64,000 nucleotides of DNA, taken from NCBI GenBank assembly GCA_963821505.1, contig CAWGEH010000034.1, positions 62,001 to 126,000 on the forward strand. Reading direction: 5' to 3'. The notes beneath the pieces were generated by a model. That model made no database searches and had not been told where the DNA came from. It saw only the letters and a list, made by a program, of their open reading frames with translations. The stretch's first letter is position 1, and the number at the start of each line of letters is the position of its first letter. Position numbers and translations under genes: made by a program. This DNA comes from VAZQ01 sp963821505. GTDB lineage: Bacteria; Pseudomonadota; Alphaproteobacteria; Rhizobiales; Xanthobacteraceae. This document shows positions 34,762-42,705 of the stretch, in pieces.

Positions 34762-35907
34762 TCAGGGCTTCTCCTCCAGCAGTTGCGCAAAGCCGAAGTC
34801 GTAGCGCTTGAGCTGCGGATTTTTCACCTTGCTGTAACGGCTGAAGTCGACGCTGTCGAAGCCGCGGCTGAAGCGCTCGATGTAGCGGTCCGCGAGCTGC
34901 GGAGTGAACTCCGCAAACATCGGGCGCTCCAGCTCGAGCCCTTCGTCGGCGAAGTCGCGGCCGTGATGGTAGTCGTAGAGCATCACCAGCGCCCACGCGC
35001 CGGTGATGAAATGGCCGCCCGCGAGCGAGGTCAGGCGCCCCGACTTGATCGCTGCGAGCGCCTCGGTCGAGGTATTGATGCCGCTGAACCACGCGTCCAC
35101 TCCGGGCTTGCCGCCGCGCTTTTCCCAGACCGCCATGGCGCCGAACGCCATCAAGTCGTTGCCGGCCCATATGAGCTTGGCATCCGGATAGCGCTGGTAG
35201 AGCCAACCGGCTTGCTCGGCGGCGATGTCTCGCGTCCACGCCGCGTAAACCTCGAGGTCGAGAACGACCTTCGGATCTTCGGCGACCGCGCGGTGCATGC
35301 CCTGATTGCGTTTGATCGACGAAGGGGTCGAGCGATCGCCGGCAATCGCGAGCATATGAAGCTTGCCGTCGGCCCCGAACGCCTTTTCTCGTTTGCCGCG
35401 CTCGATCAGCGCCCGCGCCGTCAGATAGCCGGCGTCCTCGGCCTGCGGCTCCAGCGAGCCGAGCCAGCCCTTGTACTTGCCGCGGGGCGATCCGATGCCG
35501 GCGCGCTGGTCGAGGGGAATCGAGCTGTAGGCGAGAAAGGTCTTCACGCCGGCATCGTCGATGATCTTCACCAGCTGGTCGGCGACGGAATAATCGTCCG
35601 TGACCACGACATATTCGGGCCGCTTGCCGGCGCCGCGCGCGACCAGGCCGCGGGCGATCTCGAGGGTCTTCAGCGGCTCGCGCTGGGCATACTGTACCTC
35701 GAACGTCATGCCGAGGCTGCGGGCGGCGGCCTGCATGCCCTGCGTGACGGTCATCCAGTAGATTTCGTCGGACTTGCCGGGATTGATGAATGCGACGGAC
35801 TGCGCGTGTGCAGCGGAGCCGCACAGCGCAATGGCAAGACATGCGGCGAGACAGGAGGCGACAGCGCGATGGCTTGACTGTTCCTTCTCCGGTGCGACTT
35901 CGATCAT
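34762..35907 (-). CDS. Periplasmic sugar-type (type 1) substrate-binding protein
   Basis: This 381-residue protein has a signal peptide (SCLAACLAIALCGSAAHA, cut near residue 35). The mature part VAFINPGKSDEIYWMTVTQG, MQAAARSLGMTFEVQYAQRE and YLTARALIERGKREKAFGAD, and later LIWAGNDLMAFGAMAVWEKR, follow the LacI/RbsB-like periplasmic-binding fold. No ABC ATPase or permease of the matching (carbohydrate) class is adjacent. It may serve a transporter elsewhere or act as a sensor partner. It is divergent from the TolB/TPR gene. Confidence 0.85.
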   Translation of the reverse strand: MIEVAPEKEQSSHRAVASCLAACLAIALCGSAAHAQSVAFINPGKSDEIYWMTVTQGMQAAARSLGMTFEVQYAQREPLKTLEIARGLVARGAGKRPEYVVVTDDYSVADQLVKIIDDAGVKTFLAYSSIPLDQRAGIGSPRGKYKGWLGSLEPQAEDAGYLTARALIERGKREKAFGADGKLHMLAIAGDRSTPSSIKRNQGMHRAVAEDPKVVLDLEVYAAWTRDIAAEQAGWLYQRYPDAKLIWAGNDLMAFGAMAVWEKRGGKPGVDAWFSGINTSTEALAAIKSGRLTSLAGGHFITGAWALVMLYDYHHGRDFADEGLELERPMFAEFTPQLADRYIERFSRGFDSVDFSRYSKVKNPQLKRYDFGFAQLLEEKP

Positions 35908-36391
35908 GGTGCCGTGTCCTTGGGCCTGTTCGGCGGCCGCCGTGCGCCGCGCATCGTCGTCGGCCGATGCCTTCGCGCGGTCTCAAATCGAAGTCTGGCC
36001 CCTCGACACGCCGAAGGATAGGGCCCGGTTCTGATCCTTGCCAGTCTCGAAAGAGACGCTCTCCCGGAGTGCCTCCGATTGCAGGCATTCGTCGGCGGCG
36101 TCGGCAAGCCTCGGGGCGCGCCTGAAACCGGCATATCGGACGCGAGGCGGACGTCCGCCCACGCCTCGACCGCGGAGCTTGCCGCGGCCGGCGACACGGC
36201 CAATGGGATAGCCCGACCGGGCGTCCTGTCTTGAGATGAGCATCTCGATAGCCTGACGCAATCGGGCCCTGCCGTGGTTCCGAGCCGTGCCGATAACGCA
36301 ATCCGACCCCTTCCGAGCTGGGCGGCACCGAACTAAGATGTCGTCTTAACGACGCCTGCTCAGAGGACGCCACGCTCGGAATCACGGCCTC
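35908..36391. other. Divergent promoter region between binding protein and TolB/TPR gene
   Basis: 484 bp without a supported gene. Two short palindromes are visible: GAGATG-AG-CATCTC (36233-36246) and TAAGA-TGTCG-TCTTA (36334-36348), the latter 43 bp before the downstream ATG. They may be operators; no known motif was recognised. ORFs here have no recognisable content. Confidence 0.4.
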
Positions 36392-38065
36392 ATGTCGATT
36401 GCCGCACCGCCCTTTGGGCATTTGATCAAGAATATTTGGGTCTCGGTCGCTAAAAATCTGACTTACTGGGCGATCGTCGGAACGATCATCGCGATCACCG
36501 GGTTCGGCCCCGAACATTGGTTCGCAGCGGTATTTAATTATGTTCAGGTGCCGGAACCCGTGGGGCATTTGTGGCCCCCATGGCTCGACGTCCGCGCAGT
36601 GATCGTCTCCGTCGGCGTCGCCATCGTGGTAGTGGACGTGCTTTTTCACCGAAGAGCGCTGCGCCGGGAAAGAAATATCAGCAGCGTATCGGGAGCAAGC
36701 GCGCCACCGACCGATGCGGCTGCGAGAATCCCAGTTCAACCCTCCGTCCCGCCGGATGCAGGTCGCGACCGGCCGACCGGCGCGGCCGAGGAGGGTACGC
36801 ATCCACCGACCCCGTCGCTTCCCAGCCAGCCGTCGATCGTGGTCCTGCCCTTCGCCAACATGAGCGGCGAACCCGAGCAGGAGTTTTTCGCCGACGGGCT
36901 GACCGAAGACATCATCACCGAGCTGTCGCGGTTTCGCCATCTGTTCATCATCTCGCGCAACTCCGCCTTCAAATACAAGAACAAGGCCGTGGACGCGCGG
37001 CAGGCGGCGCGCGATCTGCGCGTTCAGTACGTGGTCCAAGGCAGCGTGCGCAAAGCGGGCAACCGCGTCCGCGTCAGCGTGCAATTGATCGATGGCCCGG
37101 TGGACTGCCATATCTGGGCCGAACGCTACGACCGGGAGCTCGAAGATATTTTCGCCATCCAGGACGAGGTGACCGCGGCGATCGTCGCCACGCTTCCGGG
37201 GAGGGTCGACGCCGCGACCCGCGAACGGGTGAGCCGGAAGCCGACCGAGAGCATGGCTGCATATGAATGCGTGCTCGCCGGCAAGCTCCACCACCACCGC
37301 GCCACGGCCGCGGACAACGAAGCAGCCCTGCGATTGCTCGATCGCGCGCTCGCGCTCGACCCCAGTTACGCCCACGCCCATGCCTGGAAGGCCTGCACGC
37401 TCGGCCAATCCTGGGTGTACGGCTATTGCACGGACCGGGAAGCCACATGGAACCGGGTCATCGACGAATTGCAAACCGCGCTGCAGCTCGACAGCAACGA
37501 CAGCGACGTCCACCGGATTCTCGCCGCCGTCAACCTGGCCTGCGGCAATCACGACAAGGCCGTCTACCATCAGCAGCGCGCGCTCAGTCTCAACTGCAAC
37601 GACGACCTCATCGTCGTGCAGCAGGGCGAGATCCTGACGTGGCTCGGACGGCCCGAGGAAGGCATCGAATGGATCGAGAAGGCAATGCGCCTCAATCCCT
37701 ATCATCCCGAGCGGTTCTGGAACCATCTCGGCCGGGCCTATTTCGTTGCGCGCCGTTATGAAGACTCGATTTCGGCGTTCGGGCGTATCACGGCGCCCGA
37801 CCAGTTCCACCATGCATTCATCGCCGCCTGTCATGCCCAACTCGGCGACGTGCCGTCCGCACGGAGACATGCGGCCGAGGTGCTCAAACGCGCGCCGAAC
37901 TTCGCCGTCGAGTCCTACTTGAAAACTCTGCACTACAAGCGCGCGGAAGACCGCGCGCATCATTGCCAGGCGCTGTTAAAAGCCGGTTTGCCCGTAGGCC
38001 ACGCGGAGGCAGACGCGGCCGAACCTGCGGCGCAATCTGCGGGCATCGGCAAAGCCCCGCCCTGA
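36392..38065 (+). CDS. Membrane-anchored TolB-like N-domain / TPR protein
   Basis: This 557-residue protein starts with two membrane helices (about 22-40, LTYWAIVGTIIAITGFG, and about 66-86, VRAVIVSVGVAIVVVDVLF) and a Pro/Ala-rich linker (about 95-145). From about 146 it has the domain PSIVVLPFANMSGEPEQEFF, ADGLTEDIITELSRFRHLFI, YVVQGSVRKAGNRVRVSVQL and AERYDRELEDIFAIQDEVTA, well known in rhizobial adenylate cyclase-like and CadC-like proteins. Residues of about 300-500 are TPR repeats (DRALALDPSYAHAHAWKAC, AMRLNPYHPERFWNHLGRAY). In relatives an N-terminal cyclase or DNA-binding output domain is common; here a membrane segment takes its place, so output is unknown. Confidence 0.85.
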   Translation: MSIAAPPFGHLIKNIWVSVAKNLTYWAIVGTIIAITGFGPEHWFAAVFNYVQVPEPVGHLWPPWLDVRAVIVSVGVAIVVVDVLFHRRALRRERNISSVSGASAPPTDAAARIPVQPSVPPDAGRDRPTGAAEEGTHPPTPSLPSQPSIVVLPFANMSGEPEQEFFADGLTEDIITELSRFRHLFIISRNSAFKYKNKAVDARQAARDLRVQYVVQGSVRKAGNRVRVSVQLIDGPVDCHIWAERYDRELEDIFAIQDEVTAAIVATLPGRVDAATRERVSRKPTESMAAYECVLAGKLHHHRATAADNEAALRLLDRALALDPSYAHAHAWKACTLGQSWVYGYCTDREATWNRVIDELQTALQLDSNDSDVHRILAAVNLACGNHDKAVYHQQRALSLNCNDDLIVVQQGEILTWLGRPEEGIEWIEKAMRLNPYHPERFWNHLGRAYFVARRYEDSISAFGRITAPDQFHHAFIAACHAQLGDVPSARRHAAEVLKRAPNFAVESYLKTLHYKRAEDRAHHCQALLKAGLPVGHAEADAAEPAAQSAGIGKAPP

Positions 38066-38426
38066 AAAACTGGCGTTATGAGGGGCGACCTCTTGAAACG
38101 ACCCGGCATTGAATCATTTATCCGGGCAATTCGGGTCGGTTGAACGACGGGCGTGACAAGGCCCGCCTAACCTACGGCCCGCGCCAATAGCCGAATACAG
38201 GCGTAGGGCTTCCACACTACCCATTCGCCGGGGGCGAAGGGCGCTCGATGTCCGACTGGCGCATCAGCCCTGCCCGCAAACGCGGCTGATGCATAAAAGC
38301 CCGGGCGCAGCGTCCGCCGCGGGCGAGCGGGGTGCCACCTTGCGTTGCATGAATGCGGGTGTTGGACTATGCCCAAAAAGCGGATAGCATTTTTTCAATA
38401 ACAACGTCGTCCTAGGGAGGATACCA
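38066..38426. other. Leader region of the PQQ dehydrogenase gene
   Basis: 361 bp without a supported gene. It ends with an excellent ribosome site (CTAGGGAGGATACCA) before the ATG pair at 38427. An AT-rich patch at 38380-38405 is a plausible promoter region. No clear sigma54 (GG-N10-GC) site was found. Confidence 0.45.
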
Positions 38427-40113
38427 ATGATGCGATCGACGCTTTTCGCGGCACTGCTGAGCACGGCATTTCCCGTCGCGGCACTCGCGCAGACGGCCGA
38501 CGACTTGAAGAACGATGCCAAGACGACGGGCGACGTGCTCGTCTACGGCATGGGCTATTCCGCCCAGCGGTTCAGTCCGCTGACCCAGATCAACAAGGAG
38601 AACGTGAGCAAGCTGGTCCCGGTGTGGGCCTACTCGCTCGCCGATCTCCAGGGCGGCGAAGGCTTTCCCATCATCAAGGACGGCGTGATCTACGTGACCA
38701 CCCACAATGCGACGGTGGCGGTCGACGCCATGACCGGCAAGCAGATCTGGCGGGTCATCCACGATTATCCGCCGGAGACCCTGCGCGTCGTCTGTTGCGG
38801 CATCGTCAATCGCGGCGCTGCGATCTACGAGGGCATGATCATTCGCGCGCTCATGGACGACCGGCTCGTTGCGCTCGATGCCAAGACCGGCAAAGAGATT
38901 TGGACGGTGAAATCGCCGGACCCCGTGACCCACGCCAACGGCTACGCGATGACGGGCGCGCCGCTGATCGTCAATGGCGTGGTGATCATGGGCGTGGCCG
39001 GCGCCGAGTTCAGCCACCGCGGCTTGCTGGAAGGGTACGATGCCAAGACCGGCAAGCACCTCTGGCGGCTCTATACGATTCCGGCCAAGGGCGAGCCGGG
39101 CTCCGAGACGTGGGAAGGCGATTCCGCAGCTCACCGGCGGCGGCAGCAGCTGGGTGACCGGGACCTACGATCCCGAACTCGACCTCGTCTATTGGGGTAT
39201 CGGCAATCCCGCGCCCTGGAATCCGCGCGCCCGCAAGGGCGACAATCTGTTCACCAACTCCATCTTCGCCATTCGGCCGAAAACCGGCGAACGCGTCTGG
39301 TATTTCCAGGCCACCCCGCAAGACCCGTTCGATTACGACGCGGTGCAGACGCCGGTCATCGCCACCATCAATGTCGGCGGCAGTCCGCGTAAGGTCGTGA
39401 TCCAGGCTAACCGCAGCGGCTTCCTCTACGTGCTCGACGCCAAGGACGGCAAGCTCATCGCGGCCAACGCCTTCGGCAAGGTCAATTGGGCGAACGGCAT
39501 CGATCGGGAAACCGGCCGTCCAAACGTCACCGACGTCTACAAGGGTGCGCTCGAAGGCAAGAATGTCACCGTCTGGCCGTCGGTATCGGGCGTGACCAAT
39601 TGGCAGCACTTATCGTTCAGCCCGCAGACCGGCATGCTCTACATCAACACCCTGCATGTCGGCATGACCTACGAAGCCGGCGAGCCGCCGAAGCTCGCGC
39701 CCGGGCGCCCCTCGGGGCCGGGAACTGTCAAGCGCACGACCGTGGTCGACGACCCGAACATTCGCGGCTTCCTCAAGGCGGTCGATCCGTTGACCGGAAA
39801 GTCGAAGTGGGAGACGCCGTACAAGAGCCCGAACTATTCATCGACCATGGTGACGGCGAGCAACCTGGTGTTCACCGGCGTCATGACGGGTGAGTTCCAG
39901 GCGCTCGATGCCGACACCGGCAAGGTGCTGTGGAGCTTCCAGACGCCATCCGGCATCGTCGGCCAGCCGGTGACGTGGGAAAGAAACGGAAAGCAGTATG
40001 TCACGGTGATGAGCGGCATCGGCGGCGTCTACGCGCTGCGCGCCGGCGATCCCAACCTCGAGAACCTGCCGACCGGCGTGTCGCTGTGGACCTTCGCGCT
40101 GTTCGACAAGTGA
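38427..40113 (+). CDS. PQQ-dependent alcohol dehydrogenase with lanthanide-type active site, frameshifted
   Basis: A quinoprotein of the methanol/ethanol dehydrogenase family. After the signal peptide (to about AALAQ) come LVYGMGYSAQRFSPLTQINK, the vicinal disulfide pair RVVCCGIVNRG (Cys codons 38793-38798), metal ligand Glu in GVAGAEFSHRG, ligand Asn in YWGIGNPAPWNP, and the catalytic motif TPQDPFDYDAVQTP (39316-39354). The second Asp of DYD is the extra ligand diagnostic of lanthanide-dependent XoxF/PedH-type enzymes; calcium enzymes have Ala or Ser there. The frame breaks after WEGDS near 39125 and resumes as QLTGGGSSWVTGTYDPELD. One base repairs it to about 562 residues. A cytochrome c gene follows. 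Confidence 0.88.
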
Positions 40114-40298
40114 CGTAGCAATCGACCTGAGGCGGGAGGCCGCGCGTGGCGGTCTCCCGCGGGTCGCGGCCTTTGCGTCGGGGGTTGCCGCCCTGCCGGC
40201 AATTGGCGAAAGGCTTGAACCTCGCGATCGGGTTGTTCGATATTCCGCGTTGCCTTCCGCCGTTGCCGGGAGCGCTCGCGGCGGCAGCGGGAATTTGA

Positions 40299-40658
40299 AT
40301 GGCAAGCAAGAAGATCAGGCCGATACGTACACCTGCTATCGTCGGCGTCGCGATCGCGGTCGGCGCCATGATGTCGTTCATGCCGGCCGCATCCTCCGAG
40401 GACCCGGCGCCGGACAAAGCCAAGATCGAGGCCGGGGCGAATGTCTACAACGACAATTGCCAGACCTGCCACGGCGACCGGTTGGTCAATACCGGCCAGA
40501 CGTTCGATTTGCGCCGTCTGAAGGCCGACGATCGTGCGCGCTTCGAGAACTCGGTGCGCAACGGCAAGAACCAGATGCCGCCGTGGAAAGACGTGCTCAC
40601 CGCGGAAGAGATCGATCAGGTCTGGAGCTATATCCGCGCCAACGCATATCAGAAATAG
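40299..40658 (+). CDS. c-type cytochrome, probable electron acceptor of the PQQ dehydrogenase
   Basis: This 119-residue protein has an N-terminal export/anchor segment (TPAIVGVAIAVGAMMSFMPA). One haem site CQTCH lies in NVYNDNCQTCHGDRLVNTG, and the probable axial Met is in GKNQMPPWKDVLT. It ends VWSYIRANAYQK, a typical class I cytochrome helix. It lies 185 bp after the PQQ dehydrogenase on the same strand, as XoxG/PedF-type cytochromes do, and should carry electrons from reduced PQQ toward oxidase. The pairing is inferred from position. Confidence 0.9.
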   Translation: MASKKIRPIRTPAIVGVAIAVGAMMSFMPAASSEDPAPDKAKIEAGANVYNDNCQTCHGDRLVNTGQTFDLRRLKADDRARFENSVRNGKNQMPPWKDVLTAEEIDQVWSYIRANAYQK

Positions 40659-41005
40659 CCGCCCGCGATGGATCAGGATCGTTTGCTGGCCGGCTGAGTT
40701 CTCTTTGGGGTGCCTCAAGCCAGCGGCTCGATCTGCATTGTCGCCTCCGAGCGCGCATCCCATGCGGTGGCTGCTCGGCCACGGCGCCATTGAACCCGAG
40801 TCGAAGTCCGGGTGGTACGGCGCCGGCGGTTGCAGGCTAGGGCGGCTGGACGCGTGGCTGGCGAGCAGCTCCTCGGAGCCGTAAGCTGTGGCGGCGCGCG
40901 CCCTGGATGAAGCAGGTGGGCGGCGATGATCCGCGTCGACTGGCCCTTCGGCACGACGGGAGATCGTTCCAATATGCGTGCGAGTCCACGAAGCGAGTCC
41001 GAGCG
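40659..41005. other. Non-coding gap after cytochrome c gene
   Basis: 347 bp. Open frames on both strands lack recognisable features or ribosome sites. No hairpin terminator with a T-run was found. Confidence 0.45.
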
Positions 41006-41491
41006 ATGAGCGATGGAACTGGTCACTTGGCGACGAGCAGACTCGTCGCGATGATTGTCGGGATTTCGCTGTGGGGAGGGTTTGCAATGGCGGCCGATGG
41101 GTTGACCACCAAAGTCAGCAGCTTTGGGGCGAAGGAGACGATGGATCGGCTCGAGGCCGAGGTCAAAGCCAAGGGCATGACCGTGTTTGCGCGCATCGAT
41201 CACGCGGCAGGAGCCGCAGAGGTCGGTTTGCCGCTGCGGCCGACCGAGCTCCTGATCTTCGGCAACGCCAAGGCCGGTACGCCGCTCATGCAGGCCAACC
41301 AGGCGATCGGCATCGATCTGCCATTGAAGGCACTGGTCTTCGAGGATGCGGCCGGCAAGGTCTGGCTGTCCTACAATGACCCGCGCTGGCTGGCACAGCG
41401 GCACGGGCTCGGCGCGGCCATCGCTCCGGCCGTCAATGCCATGGCCGCCGCGCTCGACGCCGTCGCGACCAAGGCAACGAAATCACCCTGA
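41006..41491 (+). CDS. DUF302 domain protein, exported
   Basis: This protein of about 161 residues has a hydrophobic N-terminal signal (VAMIVGISLWGGFAMA, cut near residue 29). The DUF302 core follows: LTTKVSSFGAKETMDRLEAE, KAKGMTVFARIDHAAGAAEV, GLPLRPTELLIFGNAKAGTP, LMQANQAIGIDLPLKALVFE and WLSYNDPRWLAQRHGL. DUF302 proteins are small periplasmic or soluble proteins of unknown function with a TATA-box-like fold. The ATG at 41006 is chosen by signal-peptide logic; an in-frame read upstream to 40907 is possible. It is 32 bp from the DUF202 gene, probably co-transcribed. Confidence 0.85.
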   Translation: MSDGTGHLATSRLVAMIVGISLWGGFAMAADGLTTKVSSFGAKETMDRLEAEVKAKGMTVFARIDHAAGAAEVGLPLRPTELLIFGNAKAGTPLMQANQAIGIDLPLKALVFEDAAGKVWLSYNDPRWLAQRHGLGAAIAPAVNAMAAALDAVATKATKSP

Positions 41492-41523
41492 CGCCATGGC
41501 CTTCACGATGAACGAGGCGCGTC

Positions 41524-41919
41524 ATGATTCCTGGCTATAGCGACCACGCGGCCAACGAGCGGACGTTTCTTGCCTGGGTGCGCACGGGCATCGCGGTGAT
41601 CGCGTTCGGGTTTGTCATCGAGAAATTCAATCTTTTTGTGCTTACGATCGCGAGCACCACCTCCGCCGAAGCGGCGCAACGATTGCTCGAACGGCTGCAC
41701 GGGCCGTTCGGTCGCTACGACGGCCACGCGCTCATCTTCGGCGGGCTCGCGCTGATCGTGGTCGCAACCGTGCGCTTCGTCCGTACCGGACGGTTGCTTG
41801 ACGACCCCGAGACGCACGCCGCCGCCACCGTGCGCACCGAGCTGATCCTGTCGGCGGTGTTGGTGCTCCTGATCGCCGGTTTCAGCACTTATCTCGTGAT
41901 CGGTGATGCCGGACCTTGA
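41524..41919 (+). CDS. DUF202 (YidH-like) membrane protein
   Basis: This 131-residue inner-membrane protein has the family motif ANERTFLAWVRTGIAVIAFG and FVIEKFNLFVLT, then helices HALIFGGLALIVVATVRFVR and TELILSAVLVLLIAGFSTYL. Function is unknown. Its 3' end overlaps the opposite-strand small gene by about 30 bp. Confidence 0.88.
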   Translation: MIPGYSDHAANERTFLAWVRTGIAVIAFGFVIEKFNLFVLTIASTTSAEAAQRLLERLHGPFGRYDGHALIFGGLALIVVATVRFVRTGRLLDDPETHAAATVRTELILSAVLVLLIAGFSTYLVIGDAGP

Positions 41920-42096
41920 GCGCTGCCGCCTGCCCGCTTACGCGTGAGCGCGTCCTCATCGTCCATGACCGCCCGCATCCATTCGCGGGCCCTGCTGGAG
42001 GAGCTTCTCGCGCAGCTCCGGGCTGTCGGCTTGTTCCGCCAGCTTCACACAGTCGCGAGCGTAGGTCTCGAATTCCCTTGCTGTCCCGGACGGCAT
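41889..42096 (-). CDS. Small conserved rhizobial protein, frameshifted
   Basis: From ATG 42096 (GGGAG about 9 nt upstream) the frame reads MPSGTAREFETYARDCVKLA then EQADSPELREKLLQQ. The next expected residues AREWMRAVMDDEDALTRKRA appear one base over, near 41996, where GGGCCC probably carries one G too many. The shifted frame ends at 41889. The motif FxxYARDCVxLAEQADSPELR with an AREWM ending is a pattern I recall from short uncharacterised Bradyrhizobium proteins. Repaired length is about 68 residues. Confidence 0.6.
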
Positions 42097-42307
42097 GGGG
42101 GGTGCTCCCGCAAAGTTCCATTCGTCGGATTTAACAATGCGGTTCCATAGACCGGGTTCCACGGCGCCCGCAAAATCCGGCCACGGGGAAAATCCCGCAA
42201 ACAAACGCTCGAGCCCCCACTACCAGGGGACGCGCGGAACATAGCAAGAACTAAGGCCGATGTTTACCGCCGGTCTTGCGAATGAAATTTACGAAACGGA
42301 GACGATC

Positions 42308-42550
42308 GTGGCGTTAACTGGCGGTGACATGGGCAGCTATCCCAGAGAACCAGCGGTGAAATGTCCAGGCTGTCAACGCCGGATGGCGCCGATGGACCGC
42401 AAGCCGATTCTGTTCACCGACTGCCTGGTCGATGTGACCTATGTGTGCGAGTGGTGCGGCACCCAAACCAAACGCGCAGTCAGAGAGCAGATGACGCTGG
42501 CTGGTGCGAGTCATGCCGGAAATGGCGACCGCCATGGCGTCGTCCCGTGA
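42308..42550 (+). CDS. Small zinc-ribbon-like protein
   Basis: Two cysteine pairs, KCPGCQRRM and YVCEWCGTQ, are spaced 29 residues apart around DRKPILFTDCLVDVTYVCEW, suggesting a zinc ribbon. The GTG at 42308 with GGAG 6 nt upstream is a good start; an in-frame ATG at 42260 would add 16 residues, and ATG 42329 is a third option. Comparable small Cys4 proteins are common near stress or envelope genes in rhizobia. No function is assigned. Confidence 0.6.
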   Translation: MALTGGDMGSYPREPAVKCPGCQRRMAPMDRKPILFTDCLVDVTYVCEWCGTQTKRAVREQMTLAGASHAGNGDRHGVVP

Positions 42551-42705
42551 TGGCCTGCGCTGCCACCCAAGGCCGGGAGCGAATCCGCCGGCAGGCGGCC
42601 ATGGCGGCGCTTTTCCGCCCAAATCCTGGTGCATAGGATCTGTCAATCCGGGCACGGGATACCACACCGGGGGCGAACCGCTTCGGGGCTTTGGGGGAAG
42701 CTAAT

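Noticed and set aside
34762..35907. The sugar-type binding protein as the missing partner of the 29-31.7 kb transporter
   Set aside because: That transporter is NitT/TauT class and needs a type 2 binding protein; this one is type 1, on the other strand, beyond a strong terminator.
34685..37963. A 1092-codon open frame on the minus strand
   Set aside because: It runs antisense through the TolB/TPR gene and in another frame through the binding protein; its composition is Arg/Gly/Pro-rich with no domain. It is a high-GC shadow.
38066..38426. Sigma54 promoter before the PQQ dehydrogenase
   Set aside because: TGGCGCATCAGCCCTGC near 38260 has GG and GC 12 bp apart rather than 10, so it does not meet the consensus.
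42235..42270. EcfG-type general stress promoter (GGAAC-N17) before the Cys4 gene
   Set aside because: GGAAC is present but the -10 element reads CGAT instead of CGTT.
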